A stretch of 64,000 nucleotides of DNA from Hyphomonadaceae bacterium UBA1849 (GTDB lineage: Bacteria > Pseudomonadota > Alphaproteobacteria > Caulobacterales > Hyphomonadaceae): positions 365,090 through 429,089 of the forward strand of contig DDIN01000008.1 in NCBI GenBank assembly GCA_002338565.1. The letters are read 5' to 3'. The translations under genes and the position numbers were made by a program. The notes below the pieces were generated by a model. It worked only from the letters and a program-made list of their open reading frames with translations. It searched no databases and was not told the DNA's origin. Of this stretch, positions 7,307 to 15,963 are shown in pieces; position 1 is the first letter of the stretch, and each line of letters opens with the position of its first letter.

Positions 7307-10006
7307 TCAGACCTGCTGAGGTGCTGGCGCCGGACGCTGTTGCGGCGGTGGTCCCTGTTGAATCTGGAAGTTCATCAGCGTGCCAGTCACTGTTTTACGC
7401 AGTGAAGACAGGAGCTCTGAGAAGAGCGCAAACGCTTCAGATTTAAACTCGTTGAGCGGGTCACGCTGACCATAGCTGCGCAGGTGAATAACAGAACGAA
7501 GCTGATCCAGCTGCTGCAAGTGTTCGCGCCACTCCTTATCCAGAAGCTGGAGAAGAATTTGCTTCTCGAACCAGCGCATACGGTCCGGACCCATTTCAGC
7601 TGCACGTGCAAGGAAGGCTTCATCAGCCGCTGCTGACAGACGCTCGATGATTTCTTCGTTCGCCACACCTTCTTCGGACGCCCACTCGCGGATTGGCGGT
7701 GTGATGCCGAAGATTTTGTGCGTTTCCTCGATCAGGCCATCAATGTCCCACTGCTCGGCGTAGGTTTTAGGCGGCATCGCCTCATTGACGATGTCCTCAA
7801 CCACATCACGGCGCATTTCCGTGATGGTGTCGCTCACGTCTTGAGCCGTCATGAATTCGATACGCTGTTCGAAGATCGCTTTACGCTGATCGTTCGTCAC
7901 GTTGTCGTATTTCAGAAGGTTCTTACGGATTTCGAAGTTACGTTGCTCGACCTTTTTCTGGGAGGTTTCGAGCGCCTTGTTCATCCATGGGTGAACAATG
8001 GCTTCGTCTTCCTTGATACCGAGGCGACGCATAATGGTGTCGAGACGTTCGGCTGCGAAGATGCGCAGAAGATCGTCTTCGATAGACACGTAGAATTTAG
8101 AACGGCCCGGGTCACCCTGACGGCCTGTACGACCACGAAGCTGGTTGTCGATACGGCGGCTCTCGTGACGCTCTGTACCTAGAACGAACAGACCACCGGC
8201 ATCCAGTGCCTCCTTCTTCGCTGCTGCAATCTCGTCTTTCAGACGGGTTTTCAGCTGCTCATGCCTACCATCTTCAATTTCCTGACGGATCTGCTCGAGC
8301 ACTTTATGCTCAACGCGCTTTACCACCTGATCGCGCAGTTCCGGCGGAACATTACGCATAATCTGGTCACGGCTTGCTGCGAGCGCTGGTGTCTTTTCAA
8401 TAATGCGGCCGACTTCTTCCTGAAGCTCGGTCTGGAACTCAGCCTGAAGCTGGTCCTGACGACCTGCCAGAAGCTCTGTCTCCATGCGCATTTCAAGGTT
8501 ACCGCCAAGCTGGATGTCCGTACCACGGCCAGCCATGTTCGTTGCAACCGTAATCGCGCCCGGCATACCGGCCTGCGCAATGATCAGCGCCTCACGCTCG
8601 TGGTGACGGGCGTTCAGAACCTGGTGCGGAATTTTTGCCTGAGCGAGCAGTGTAGAGAGAAGCTCGGACTTCTCGATAGACGCTGTACCGAGCAGAACCG
8701 GCTGACCACGCTGATGGCAGTCACGCAGCTCTTCAATGATCGCTTTGTATTTCTCTTTAGCAGTCCGGTAGACGACATCATCGTCATCGATACGCTGGAT
8801 CGGGCGGTTTGTTGGAACGTCGAAAACGCGCAGACCATACGTGTCCATGAACTCGTCGGCTTCTGTATCAGCCGTACCGGTCATGCCCGCGAGTTTCTTA
8901 TAGAGGCGGAAATAGTTCTGGTAGGTAATAGACGCGAGCGTCTGGTTTTCCGGCTGGATCGCCACGCCTTCTTTGGCTTCGATCGCCTGATGCAGACCTT
9001 CTGAAAGGCGGCGGCCTTCCATCATACGGCCTGTGAACTCGTCAATCAGCATGACCTGCTTGTCTTTGACGATATAGTCCTTGTCGCGCGTGAACAGCTT
9101 ATGCGCACGCAGCGCCTGGTTGGCATGGTGAACAATGGTGATGTTCTGCGGGTCATACATAGACCCTTCCATGAGGCCAGCCTGTGTCAGCAGGTCCTCA
9201 ATGTGCTCGTTACCTTCCTCGGTGAAGACGATAGAGCGCTGTTTCTCGTCGAGGTCATAATCCTCGTCGACCAGCTGAGGGATGATCGCATCTACCTGAC
9301 GGTAAAGATCAGAACGGTCATCTGTCGGGCCGGAAATGATCAGAGGCGTACGCGCTTCGTCGATCAGAATGGAGTCGACCTCGTCCACGATACAATAATT
9401 GTGACCGCGCTGAACCATATCGGTCAGGGCGTATTTCATATTGTCGCGAAGATAGTCGAAACCGAATTCGTTGTTCGTGCCGTATGTGATGTCGCAAGCA
9501 TAAGCGTCACGACGCTGGCGATCATCAAGACCGTGAACGATCGTTCCAGTCTTCAGACCAAGGAAGCTATAAACCTGGTTCATCCACTCTGCGTCACGGC
9601 TGGCGAGGTAATCGTTCACCGTGATGACGTGAACGCCCTTGCCTTCGAGGGCATTCAGATAAGCGGGGAGCGTTGCGACGAGGGTTTTACCCTCACCTGT
9701 ACGCATCTCTGCGATATTGCCCGAGTGGAGGACCATGCCACCAATGAGCTGTACGTCGAAATGTCGCATACCAAGGGCACGCTTCGACGCCTCACGCACA
9801 ACGGCGAACGCTTCTTCCAGAATGTCGTCCAGCGTCGCGCCATTGGCCAGCTTTTGTTTGAATTCGGCGGTTTTACCCCGGAGCGCACTATCAGAGAGCG
9901 CTTCAATTACGGGCTCCATCGCATTGATCCGCTGAACGCGCGCCCGGTAAGGCTTAATCTGACGCTCGTTCGAGGATCCGAATAATTTCTTTGCAAGTTG
10001 AAGCAT
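7307..10006 (-). CDS. secA: Preprotein translocase ATPase SecA
   Basis: 899 residues. The N-terminus MLQLAKKLFGSSNERQIKPYRARVQRINAMEP is typical; Walker A is seen in MRTGEGKTLVATLPA, Walker B/DEAD-like in DEVDSILIDEARTPLIISGP, and the second motor domain in GTERHESRRIDNQLRGR. SecA drives proteins through SecYEG using ATP. Two oddities: the C-terminus ends in a proline/glutamine-rich tail (QQGPPPQQRPAPAPQQV) and lacks the usual zinc-binding CxCxSGxxxKxCH motif, and the second nucleotide-binding domain carries a long charged insertion (after GGNLEMRMETEL, before GLFVLGTERH, on the order of 100 residues). Monocistronic, with a strong terminator. Confidence 0.97.
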   Translation of the reverse strand: MLQLAKKLFGSSNERQIKPYRARVQRINAMEPVIEALSDSALRGKTAEFKQKLANGATLDDILEEAFAVVREASKRALGMRHFDVQLIGGMVLHSGNIAEMRTGEGKTLVATLPAYLNALEGKGVHVITVNDYLASRDAEWMNQVYSFLGLKTGTIVHGLDDRQRRDAYACDITYGTNNEFGFDYLRDNMKYALTDMVQRGHNYCIVDEVDSILIDEARTPLIISGPTDDRSDLYRQVDAIIPQLVDEDYDLDEKQRSIVFTEEGNEHIEDLLTQAGLMEGSMYDPQNITIVHHANQALRAHKLFTRDKDYIVKDKQVMLIDEFTGRMMEGRRLSEGLHQAIEAKEGVAIQPENQTLASITYQNYFRLYKKLAGMTGTADTEADEFMDTYGLRVFDVPTNRPIQRIDDDDVVYRTAKEKYKAIIEELRDCHQRGQPVLLGTASIEKSELLSTLLAQAKIPHQVLNARHHEREALIIAQAGMPGAITVATNMAGRGTDIQLGGNLEMRMETELLAGRQDQLQAEFQTELQEEVGRIIEKTPALAASRDQIMRNVPPELRDQVVKRVEHKVLEQIRQEIEDGRHEQLKTRLKDEIAAAKKEALDAGGLFVLGTERHESRRIDNQLRGRTGRQGDPGRSKFYVSIEDDLLRIFAAERLDTIMRRLGIKEDEAIVHPWMNKALETSQKKVEQRNFEIRKNLLKYDNVTNDQRKAIFEQRIEFMTAQDVSDTITEMRRDVVEDIVNEAMPPKTYAEQWDIDGLIEETHKIFGITPPIREWASEEGVANEEIIERLSAAADEAFLARAAEMGPDRMRWFEKQILLQLLDKEWREHLQQLDQLRSVIHLRSYGQRDPLNEFKSEAFALFSELLSSLRKTVTGTLMNFQIQQGPPPQQRPAPAPQQV

Positions 10007-10171
10007 AAATCAAAACCAGTTCGTCGCACTTTCCGCTTGGATAGCACGCACATCTTTACATACTCTGCACACGAGCGGGGATTTGACCTCGACCCTGCGA
10101 TGAGCATGACTTAAGTAGCCTATAAATTGGTGTCAATGTAGATGACCTGCAAGCAGGAAAGACAGACGCGC

Positions 10172-11161
10172 ATGCAACGTACGATTTTCGCCGCTTTATT
10201 CGGCAGCCTGCTGCTCACAACTGCCGCATGTGAGCAAAACAGCTCCGACCCGGCAGGTGTCCCGATCCGTGTCAGCGCTGCCGTCGCCGCCGTTGTTAAT
10301 GGTGAACCCATCTATGCCACCGATGTCGAGCTGGAAGCCGTTGCACAGGGCCGGGTTGATGTCGGCACACGTCTTGAAACCACCGATCCGGTTTTCGCCG
10401 ATATTCTGAAACAATTGATCGACCAGAAACTGCTTGCGCAGGAAGCCCTCTCTCGCGGTCTTCATCTGGAAGAAAACGCCCAGCACCGTCTGCAGGCTGC
10501 CCGCGAACGTATTCTCGGTAACATCCTTATCGAGAACCTCGTTTCCGCTGAAGTCGACGATGCAGCCATTCTGGAAATGTACGAAGCGCAGACTGCCCTC
10601 CAGCAGCTTGGTGAGGAAGTCCTGATCCGTCACATTCTGGTGGAAACCGAAGAAGAAGCAGACGAACTTTATCAGGAGCTGCGCGGCGGGGCGGAATTTG
10701 CCGAGGTCGCGTTTACCCACTCCATCGACAGAAGCTCAAGCGCAGAAGGCGGCCTGCTCGGTTATTTCCTGCCCGAAGAATTTTCCGCGCCTTTCCCGTC
10801 TATCATCAACCGAACAGCGGTTGGCGCAATCTCGTCTCCGTTCGAGAGCGACCTTGGCTGGCACATCATAAAAATTGATGACCGCCGCACAGAAGCGCCG
10901 CCGACATTCGATGAAACCCGCCCGATGATTGTCGAGTTTCTGACCCTCAGCGAGATCAGCACTGTTCTGGAGCGCCTGCACAACCGCGCCAGCATCGAAA
11001 CGGTTATCGAAGATCCGGAGATTAGTGTTCGAAACTTCAGCGATGCTCCGGAATCGCTCGATGACCTTATGGTCGAGGATGAAATGCCGTCTGGCCTTCC
11101 GCTGGCAGACGAATCTGAAACTACTGACGACACAGCTCCAACCACTGAGGCGACTGAGTGA
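10172..11161 (+). CDS. Peptidyl-prolyl cis-trans isomerase lipoprotein (SurA/PrsA-like)
   Basis: 329 residues from ATG 10172. A lipoprotein signal ends at C20 (LLLTTAAC). Residues about 35-135 resemble the SurA N-terminal domain (VNGEPIYATDVE, LIDQKLLAQEA), and about 145-245 form a PpiC rotamase domain with ILVETEEEADELYQELRGGAEFAEVA and GGLLGYF and FESDLGWHIIKID. It probably chaperones exported proteins at the membrane. The stop overlaps the GTG start of argJ by four bases, so the two are co-translated even though their functions are unrelated. The C-terminal 70 residues are acidic and low in complexity. An upstream ATG at 10142 would only add ten hydrophilic residues before the signal. Confidence 0.88.
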   Translation: MQRTIFAALFGSLLLTTAACEQNSSDPAGVPIRVSAAVAAVVNGEPIYATDVELEAVAQGRVDVGTRLETTDPVFADILKQLIDQKLLAQEALSRGLHLEENAQHRLQAARERILGNILIENLVSAEVDDAAILEMYEAQTALQQLGEEVLIRHILVETEEEADELYQELRGGAEFAEVAFTHSIDRSSSAEGGLLGYFLPEEFSAPFPSIINRTAVGAISSPFESDLGWHIIKIDDRRTEAPPTFDETRPMIVEFLTLSEISTVLERLHNRASIETVIEDPEISVRNFSDAPESLDDLMVEDEMPSGLPLADESETTDDTAPTTEATE

Positions 11162-12393
11162 AACTGACACGCTCTCCGCTGGCTCCGGAACGGTTTCCGG
11201 ACCTGCCTGACATTGATGGCGTACACGCCGCGACCTTCTCGCTTGGCATGTACAAGTATCAGCGCGACGATCTGCTGATCGTCCACTTTCCGGAAATCGC
11301 CTCCTGCGGCGGGGCCTTCACCCGCTCGCTGACGCGGTCTTGTGACGTGGACTGGTGCCGTGAAGCGCTGGAAACATCCGGCGGCAAAGCCTCTGCCCTC
11401 ATCGTCAATGCGGGCAACTCAAACGCCTTTACGTTTGAAAAGGGCGTTGCGAAGAATGAAGCGACGCTGGACGCGTATGAAGCTCTCACCGGCATGCCGC
11501 GCCATGAATGCTATATCGCGGCCACAGGCGTCATCGGCGAGCCAGTCCGCCCGGACCTGATCGCGCAGCACCTGCCAACACTCTGGCCAACCCTTCAACC
11601 GGGCAAGCCATGGCTGGAACTGGCAAAAGCCTTTTCCACGACCGACACCTTCCCGAAAGGTGCTGGCAAGCAGATCGAAGTGGCTGGCCGCACGATTTCC
11701 ATCGCAGGCATCGCCAAAGGCTCCGGCATGATTGCGCCAAACATGGCAACCATGCTGGCCTACATCTTCACAGATGCGCCACTCACGCCGGAACAATGCC
11801 AGCAGATTACATCCCGCCACACAAATGCGAGCTTCAACTGCATTACCGTTGATGGCGACACCTCGACATCAGACACGGTCATGCTCTTCGCCACAGGCGC
11901 TGCGCCGATCAGTCAGGCCGCATCCGACGAAGCCTTCGAGCAGATTTCAGACGCGATCGGAGAGGTCTTTATGGACCTTGCGCACCAGATCGTTCGTGAT
12001 GGTGAAGGCGCCTCCAAATTCATCGGCATCGAAGTTACCGGCGCGGTGAACGACAATTCCGCAAAAACGATTGCCTGCGCGGTCGCAAACTCACCACTCG
12101 TTAAGACGGCCCTTGCTGCAAGCGATGCGAACTGGGGCCGGATCGTTATGGCGGTCGGCAAATCGCTGGAACCTGTTAACAGGGATAAACTTGTTATCGA
12201 GATTGGCGGGGTGCGCGTTGCCCAGGGCGGCGGACGCGCGGAAAGCTATGACGAGGCGCGCGCAACAGCAGCTGTTTCCGGCGAAAACATAGAGATTACG
12301 GTGGATGTCGCCATGGGTGACGGACGCGCCAAAGTCTGGACCTGCGACCTCACTCACGGTTACGTAGAAATTAACGGCGCGTACCGAACTTGA
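11158..12393 (+). CDS. argJ: Bifunctional ornithine acetyltransferase / N-acetylglutamate synthase
   Basis: 411 residues with a GTG start overlapping the previous stop (GTGA). The family motif KGSGMIAPNMATMLAYIFTDA is present; autocleavage is expected between A197 and T198, making T198 the nucleophile. ArgJ transfers acetyl from N-acetylornithine to glutamate in the cyclic arginine pathway. The C-terminal GRAESYDEARA and DLTHGYVEINGAYRT are also conserved. Neighbouring MutT follows 41 bases downstream, a common alphaproteobacterial arrangement. Confidence 0.96.
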   Translation: MKLTRSPLAPERFPDLPDIDGVHAATFSLGMYKYQRDDLLIVHFPEIASCGGAFTRSLTRSCDVDWCREALETSGGKASALIVNAGNSNAFTFEKGVAKNEATLDAYEALTGMPRHECYIAATGVIGEPVRPDLIAQHLPTLWPTLQPGKPWLELAKAFSTTDTFPKGAGKQIEVAGRTISIAGIAKGSGMIAPNMATMLAYIFTDAPLTPEQCQQITSRHTNASFNCITVDGDTSTSDTVMLFATGAAPISQAASDEAFEQISDAIGEVFMDLAHQIVRDGEGASKFIGIEVTGAVNDNSAKTIACAVANSPLVKTALAASDANWGRIVMAVGKSLEPVNRDKLVIEIGGVRVAQGGGRAESYDEARATAAVSGENIEITVDVAMGDGRAKVWTCDLTHGYVEINGAYRT

Positions 12394-12434
12394 AAAGATT
12401 AACGCAACCCCCCTTTACGATTTACTGTTAGAAA

Positions 12435-12860
12435 ATGTCTGAGAGAAAAATTCTCTACGTCTCTGCGGCAGTGCTCATGCACCCGGATCAGACCCTACTT
12501 CTGGCTCAACGCCCGAAAGGAAAGTCTATGGCGGGGCTTTGGGAACTCCCTGGCGGCAAGATCGAGCCCGGCGAAACGCCGGAAATAGCGTTGATACGCG
12601 AACTAAGGGAGGAGTTGGCCGTGCAGACCCATGCAAGCGCAGTGCGCCCGCTTACTTTTGCCTCCCATGCTTATGACAATTTCCACCTTGTGATGCCTGT
12701 CTTCCTCATTCGCGAATGGGATGGAGAGCCGGTTGCACAGGAAGGTCAGACGCTTGAATTCGTCGCGCCAGCCGATCTGAAAACCTATCCTGCACCAGAG
12801 GCAGACATCCCGCTTTTCAGCTTCATTGAAGATTACGCCTCAAAAGGAGGTTTCGCATGA
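12435..12860 (+). CDS. mutT: MutT-type 8-oxo-dGTP diphosphatase (Nudix)
   Basis: 141 residues. A complete Nudix box runs from G41 (GKIEPGE) to R55-E56 and E59-E60 (RELREE). MutT hydrolyses 8-oxo-dGTP and so limits mutation from oxidised nucleotides. The length and the WELPGGKIE context match MutT rather than other Nudix enzymes. The gene is downstream of argJ and its stop overlaps the start of the Flp pilin gene by four bases (ATGA). Confidence 0.9.
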   Translation: MSERKILYVSAAVLMHPDQTLLLAQRPKGKSMAGLWELPGGKIEPGETPEIALIRELREELAVQTHASAVRPLTFASHAYDNFHLVMPVFLIREWDGEPVAQEGQTLEFVAPADLKTYPAPEADIPLFSFIEDYASKGGFA

Positions 12861-13042
12861 GCGCCCGACGCAAGATTACCTCCTTCAGCAAGGCTAAAGG
12901 CGGCGCGACGTCCATCGAGTACGGCCTGATCTGCGCGCTCATCGTGATCGGCCTGATTGCGGCGATTACTTCATGGGGCAATTCCGCGACCGACATGTAT
13001 GAAGGTCTCGACGCAGACTGGGATGCAGCTCAGGGCGGTTGA
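12857..13042 (+). CDS. Flp/Fap family type IVb pilin
   Basis: 61 residues. The short charged leader ends KGG before ATSIEYGLICALIVIGLIAAI, which is the class IVb prepilin cleavage site followed by the conserved Glu5-Tyr6 and a hydrophobic stalk. Flp pilins are processed by a TadV/CpaA peptidase and polymerised by the Tad system for surface attachment. It sits alone, coupled to mutT by a four-base overlap, with no tad assembly genes next to it; three minor pilin genes lie about 20 kb away. It could be an accessory pilin rather than the main one. Confidence 0.85.
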   Translation: MSARRKITSFSKAKGGATSIEYGLICALIVIGLIAAITSWGNSATDMYEGLDADWDAAQGG

Positions 13043-13939
13043 TCACCGCCCCGCTTTATCACCCGCTGGCAGCTCTTTTGCGCCTACCGCTTCAGCCATA
13101 GAGACTTTCGCAGAGCCAGGACGCTTCGGCTTTGGCTGCGAGGCATGCGGCGCCCAGCCCGTCACCCAGATCAGATCCACCGTCACGCGCAGGCGACCAT
13201 CCGCGTCAGCAAACTCGCTCGCATAGATTTGCGCGGCCCGCATCAGCACATCGCGGCGCAGCGGACGCCCTACGCCTTGCGCTGGCGCATGCGTCTCTCC
13301 CAGCGCCTGAAGATCCCGCATCACGTCGAAAATCGTGTCATAGCGAATGGTGAGCCGATCTCGGTCGCTCACCGGAAGTGCGAGCCCTGCCCGTTGTAGA
13401 AGCGCGGACATATCAGCTGCATCCGCAAACGGAGAGACGCGCATTTCTGCCCCGCCAGTCAGTTCGCTCTCAGCGCGCAGAAGGGACTGGCGAAGCTCGG
13501 TAAAGCTTGCCCCGCCCGCCAGAACGCCAACGAAGAACCCGTCCGGTTTCATGGCGCGGTTGATCTGGATCAGCGAGCCCGGAAGATCATTCACCCAATG
13601 CAGCGCAAGCGGGCTCACCACCAGATCAAAGCTTTCATCCTTGAAAGGCAGCCATTCCTCATCCGCGACCACGCCGCCTTCACCGACGCGCCCTTTTGCA
13701 AAATCGGTCTCGATCAGGTCACCACAGAACGGGCCGAGTATCTCTTTCGTCTGCGTGCTATACCCGCCAAGGCAGAGCGCACGGTCGAATTTGCGCCCTG
13801 TTGAAGCCAGCCTGTCGGAAATATCTTCAAGCACACGCTTTTTCAGGAAGTCTGCCTGATGATAGCCTGCACTGGCACGCTCACGGCGGCGGCGCACTTG
13901 CGCGCGATTAAAGACTTCGGAGGTCGGGTTCTGCATCAT
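13043..13939 (-). CDS. SAM-dependent methyltransferase-fold protein (NDUFAF5/BioC-like)
   Basis: About 298 residues from ATG 13939 (MMQNPTSEVFNR). The N-terminal VFNRAQVRRRRERAS resembles mitochondrial NDUFAF5 and its bacterial relatives (FDR..K..QR.RAA), and the class I fold is visible as ALCLGGYSTQTKEIL, VVADEEWLPFKDESFDLVVSPLALHWVNDLPGSLIQINRAMKPDGFFVGVL. In eukaryotes NDUFAF5 modifies complex I subunit NDUFS7; a role in complex I maturation here is inference. Its start overlaps that of divergent comF by two bases; a longer start at 13975 would lie inside comF. The C-terminus ends in a Lys/Pro/Ala-rich tail. Confidence 0.82.
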   Translation of the reverse strand: MMQNPTSEVFNRAQVRRRRERASAGYHQADFLKKRVLEDISDRLASTGRKFDRALCLGGYSTQTKEILGPFCGDLIETDFAKGRVGEGGVVADEEWLPFKDESFDLVVSPLALHWVNDLPGSLIQINRAMKPDGFFVGVLAGGASFTELRQSLLRAESELTGGAEMRVSPFADAADMSALLQRAGLALPVSDRDRLTIRYDTIFDVMRDLQALGETHAPAQGVGRPLRRDVLMRAAQIYASEFADADGRLRVTVDLIWVTGWAPHASQPKPKRPGSAKVSMAEAVGAKELPAGDKAGR

Positions 13940-14726
13940 GGCTGGAGATATGGACCGATCAGTGCCATCCGCCAAGGTGTTAGGCGTCGACCGCGAACGC
14001 CTTCGCAGTCTTTTCGGCTGGCTGAACCCCGGACAGTCTCTGGTCAGCGGGGATTCCCTTGCCGGTAATGCCCGCCTTTCGCCGGAAGAATTCGCGCAGC
14101 TGAACTTTATCTGCCCGCCATTCTGCGACAGCTGCGCCCTGCCCTTTGAGCGCGGCGAGGAGCACGGGCTTATCTGTGCGGCCTGTGCGGCGCATCCGCC
14201 CGTCTGGCATCAGGCACGCTCTGCGCTTGTCTATGATGATATCACCAGCCGGCTGGTCCTCTCTCTCAAACGCCGTGGCAACCGGAACGGACTGTCTGTC
14301 TTCGCAGAGTTCCTGACATCTGCCGCAGGCGATGTGCTCACCACCGCTGACCTTGTTATCCCTGTGCCGATCCATTCGCGCCGCCTTGCCATGCGCGGCT
14401 TCAATCAGGCCGGATGGCTGGCAGCCGCCCTGAAAGACAAGCTATCCCTGCCCTATGACGAGTTCTGCATCCGCCGTGTGAAGGCGACGCCCAGTCAGGG
14501 TCATCTCAATGCCCGCCAGCGCCGCGCCAATGTGGCAGGGGCTTTCCAGCTGACAAAACGCGGCACGGAACGCATTGCCGGAAAGCGCATTATTCTGCTG
14601 GATGATGTTTACACAACGGGCGCCACACTCACGGCCTGCGCACGCACACTTCAACGGGCGCGACCGTCCAATCTGGATGTCGTGACATTTGCCCGCGTTG
14701 TAGCGCCCGCAAATCCGACTATATAA
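13938..14726 (+). CDS. comF: ComF family phosphoribosyltransferase-like protein
   Basis: 262 residues. An N-terminal Cys cluster (CPPFCDSC and CAACAAHPP, about residues 57-95) is the zinc-finger part, and the C-terminal phosphoribosyltransferase motif is IILLDDVYTTGATLTAC. The middle VIPVPIHSRRLAMRGFNQAGWLA is typical of ComF. ComF proteins support uptake of single-stranded DNA in naturally competent bacteria; a housekeeping role is possible. Start ATG 13938 overlaps the divergent methyltransferase start; ATG 13950 is an alternative. grxC follows after 24 bases. Confidence 0.9.
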   Translation: MAGDMDRSVPSAKVLGVDRERLRSLFGWLNPGQSLVSGDSLAGNARLSPEEFAQLNFICPPFCDSCALPFERGEEHGLICAACAAHPPVWHQARSALVYDDITSRLVLSLKRRGNRNGLSVFAEFLTSAAGDVLTTADLVIPVPIHSRRLAMRGFNQAGWLAAALKDKLSLPYDEFCIRRVKATPSQGHLNARQRRANVAGAFQLTKRGTERIAGKRIILLDDVYTTGATLTACARTLQRARPSNLDVVTFARVVAPANPTI

Positions 14727-14750
14727 GTCCGCGATCGGAGAATTATTGTT

Positions 14751-15011
14751 ATGGCCAAGGTTGAAATCTATACGCGTCAGTTCTGCCCGTACTGCACACG
14801 CGCCCTCTCGCTGCTCGACAAAAAAGGCGTGAAGTACACGCATGTCGACGCTGGTATGGACCCGCAAAAGCGTCAGGAAATGATCCAGCGCGCAAATGGC
14901 GGTAGCACATACCCGCAAATCTTCATCAATGACGACCATATTGGCGGCTGCGATGAGATGTTTGCGCTGGAACGCGCAGGCAAGCTGGACCCGCTTCTGT
15001 CACAAGCTTAA
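14751..15011 (+). CDS. grxC: Glutaredoxin 3
   Basis: 86 residues with the dithiol active site C12-P-Y-C15, the cis-proline motif STYPQIFIN and the glutathione-binding GGCDEM. It reduces disulfides and mixed disulfides using glutathione. It lies in a compact cluster with comF and a DUF1178 gene, an order conserved in many alphaproteobacteria. The ribosome site is GGAGAAT upstream of ATG 14751. Confidence 0.95.
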   Translation: MAKVEIYTRQFCPYCTRALSLLDKKGVKYTHVDAGMDPQKRQEMIQRANGGSTYPQIFINDDHIGGCDEMFALERAGKLDPLLSQA

Positions 15012-15022
15012 ACGACACCGCC

Positions 15023-15478
15023 ATGGTTAAATACGCCCTTCAATGTCTGTCATGTCAGTCCCCGTTCGAAGCCTGGTTCTCAGGCTCGGATGCGTTTGAC
15101 CAACAGAAGGAGAAGGGCCTCGTCACCTGCCCCGAATGCGGCAGCGCTGATGTGAAGAAGCAAATCATGGCGCCATCGGTGAGCGGCACCAGAAAGCGCG
15201 GCGACGCCGTGCCTGCTGCCGCTTCCACGCCTGACCAGAAAATGGCCGAGATGATGCGCGCCGTGCGCGACCACATCGCCTCCACGCACGAATATGTCGG
15301 CTCGGATTTTGCCAGGAAAGCCCGCGCCATGCATGAAGGCGAGGCAGAGGCCAAACCCGTCTGGGGCGAGACCACATTCGAAGAAGCCAAAGAGCTGATT
15401 GAGGACGGCGTCTCTGCTGTCCCTCTGCCCGAAGCCGCGACACCGGCCAAACCGGTCGATCAGAAAAAACTCAACTAA
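15023..15478 (+). CDS. DUF1178 family protein
   Basis: 151 residues. N-terminus MVKYALQCLSCQSPFEAWFSGSDAFDQQ with C8/C11 and a second CPEC (C36/C39) forms a zinc-ribbon-like start, and the segment VGSDFARKARAMHEGE is typical of the family. The C-terminus is alanine/proline-rich. The function is unknown. It follows grxC by 11 bases, so it is probably co-transcribed; the conserved linkage to glutaredoxin suggests a redox or metal-related role, which is inference. Confidence 0.88.
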   Translation: MVKYALQCLSCQSPFEAWFSGSDAFDQQKEKGLVTCPECGSADVKKQIMAPSVSGTRKRGDAVPAAASTPDQKMAEMMRAVRDHIASTHEYVGSDFARKARAMHEGEAEAKPVWGETTFEEAKELIEDGVSAVPLPEAATPAKPVDQKKLN

Positions 15479-15558
15479 AACACGCCTTGGTGCGGAACCT
15501 TCATTCCGCCAGCGCATTTCTTCTCCATCAACTGATCCGCTCAGCACTGGAGAAAGAC

Positions 15559-15687
15559 ATGAAGAATTATCTGAAGATTGCCAGCATGTGCATTTTCGCC
15601 CTCGCCCTGACAGCGTGCAACACAATTGATGGTGCCGGTCAGGATGTCGAAGAAGCAGGCGAGACCATTCAGGACGCTGCTAACTAA
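15559..15687 (+). CDS. Entericidin-like lipopeptide 1
   Basis: 42 residues starting MKNYLKIASMCIFALALTACN. The lipobox (ALTAC) would leave a very short acylated peptide, NTIDGAGQDVEEAGETIQDAAN-like, matching the entericidin A/B family (PF08085) whose hallmark is xGxGxDxxxxGxxIxxAA. The ribosome site GGAGAAAG precedes ATG 15559. In enterics such peptides form a toxin-antidote pair linked to stationary-phase lysis; in alphaproteobacteria their role is unclear. A terminator follows, and a paralogue lies 129 bases on. Confidence 0.82.
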   Translation: MKNYLKIASMCIFALALTACNTIDGAGQDVEEAGETIQDAAN

Positions 15688-15723
15688 ACCCCTCTACGGA
15701 ATTTCCCGTTCCTTCCAAACTGC

Positions 15724-15757
15724 ACGCGCTTGTCATCCCCATGGCAGGCGCGTTTTT
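15724..15757 (+). terminator. Rho-independent terminator between the two entericidin genes
   Basis: ACGCGCTTGTCAT (15724-15736) pairs with ATGGCAGGCGCGT (15741-15753), with two G-T wobbles and a CCCC loop, followed by TTTTT to 15757. Confidence 0.82.
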
Positions 15758-15816
15758 CTATTGCCAGCCGCCGCGCACGCGCCAATATATCCAGCGTATC
15801 TGTATCGGAGAGACGC

Positions 15817-15957
15817 ATGAAAAACTGGATGAAGCTCGCAGCCCTCACACTCATCACGCTGACGATTGCAGCATGCAATACAGTTGAAGGCATTGGCCGT
15901 GATCTCGGCGAAGCTGGCGATACCATCGAAGACGCCGCGCGCAACAACCGTAACTAA
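15817..15957 (+). CDS. Entericidin-like lipopeptide 2
   Basis: 46 residues starting MKNWMKLAALTLITLTIAACN with a lipobox at TIAAC and a short acidic mature peptide (TVEGIGRDLGEAGDTIEDAARNN). It is a clear paralogue of the gene at 15559-15687, with ribosome site CGGAGAG before ATG 15817. The two are separated by a terminator, so they may be expressed separately, as toxin and antidote entericidins are. Confidence 0.83.
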   Translation: MKNWMKLAALTLITLTIAACNTVEGIGRDLGEAGDTIEDAARNNRN

Positions 15958-15963
15958 GCGCTC

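Noticed and set aside
8261..9985. Long plus-strand frames opposite secA
   Set aside because: Shadows of secA with no ribosome site or family similarity.
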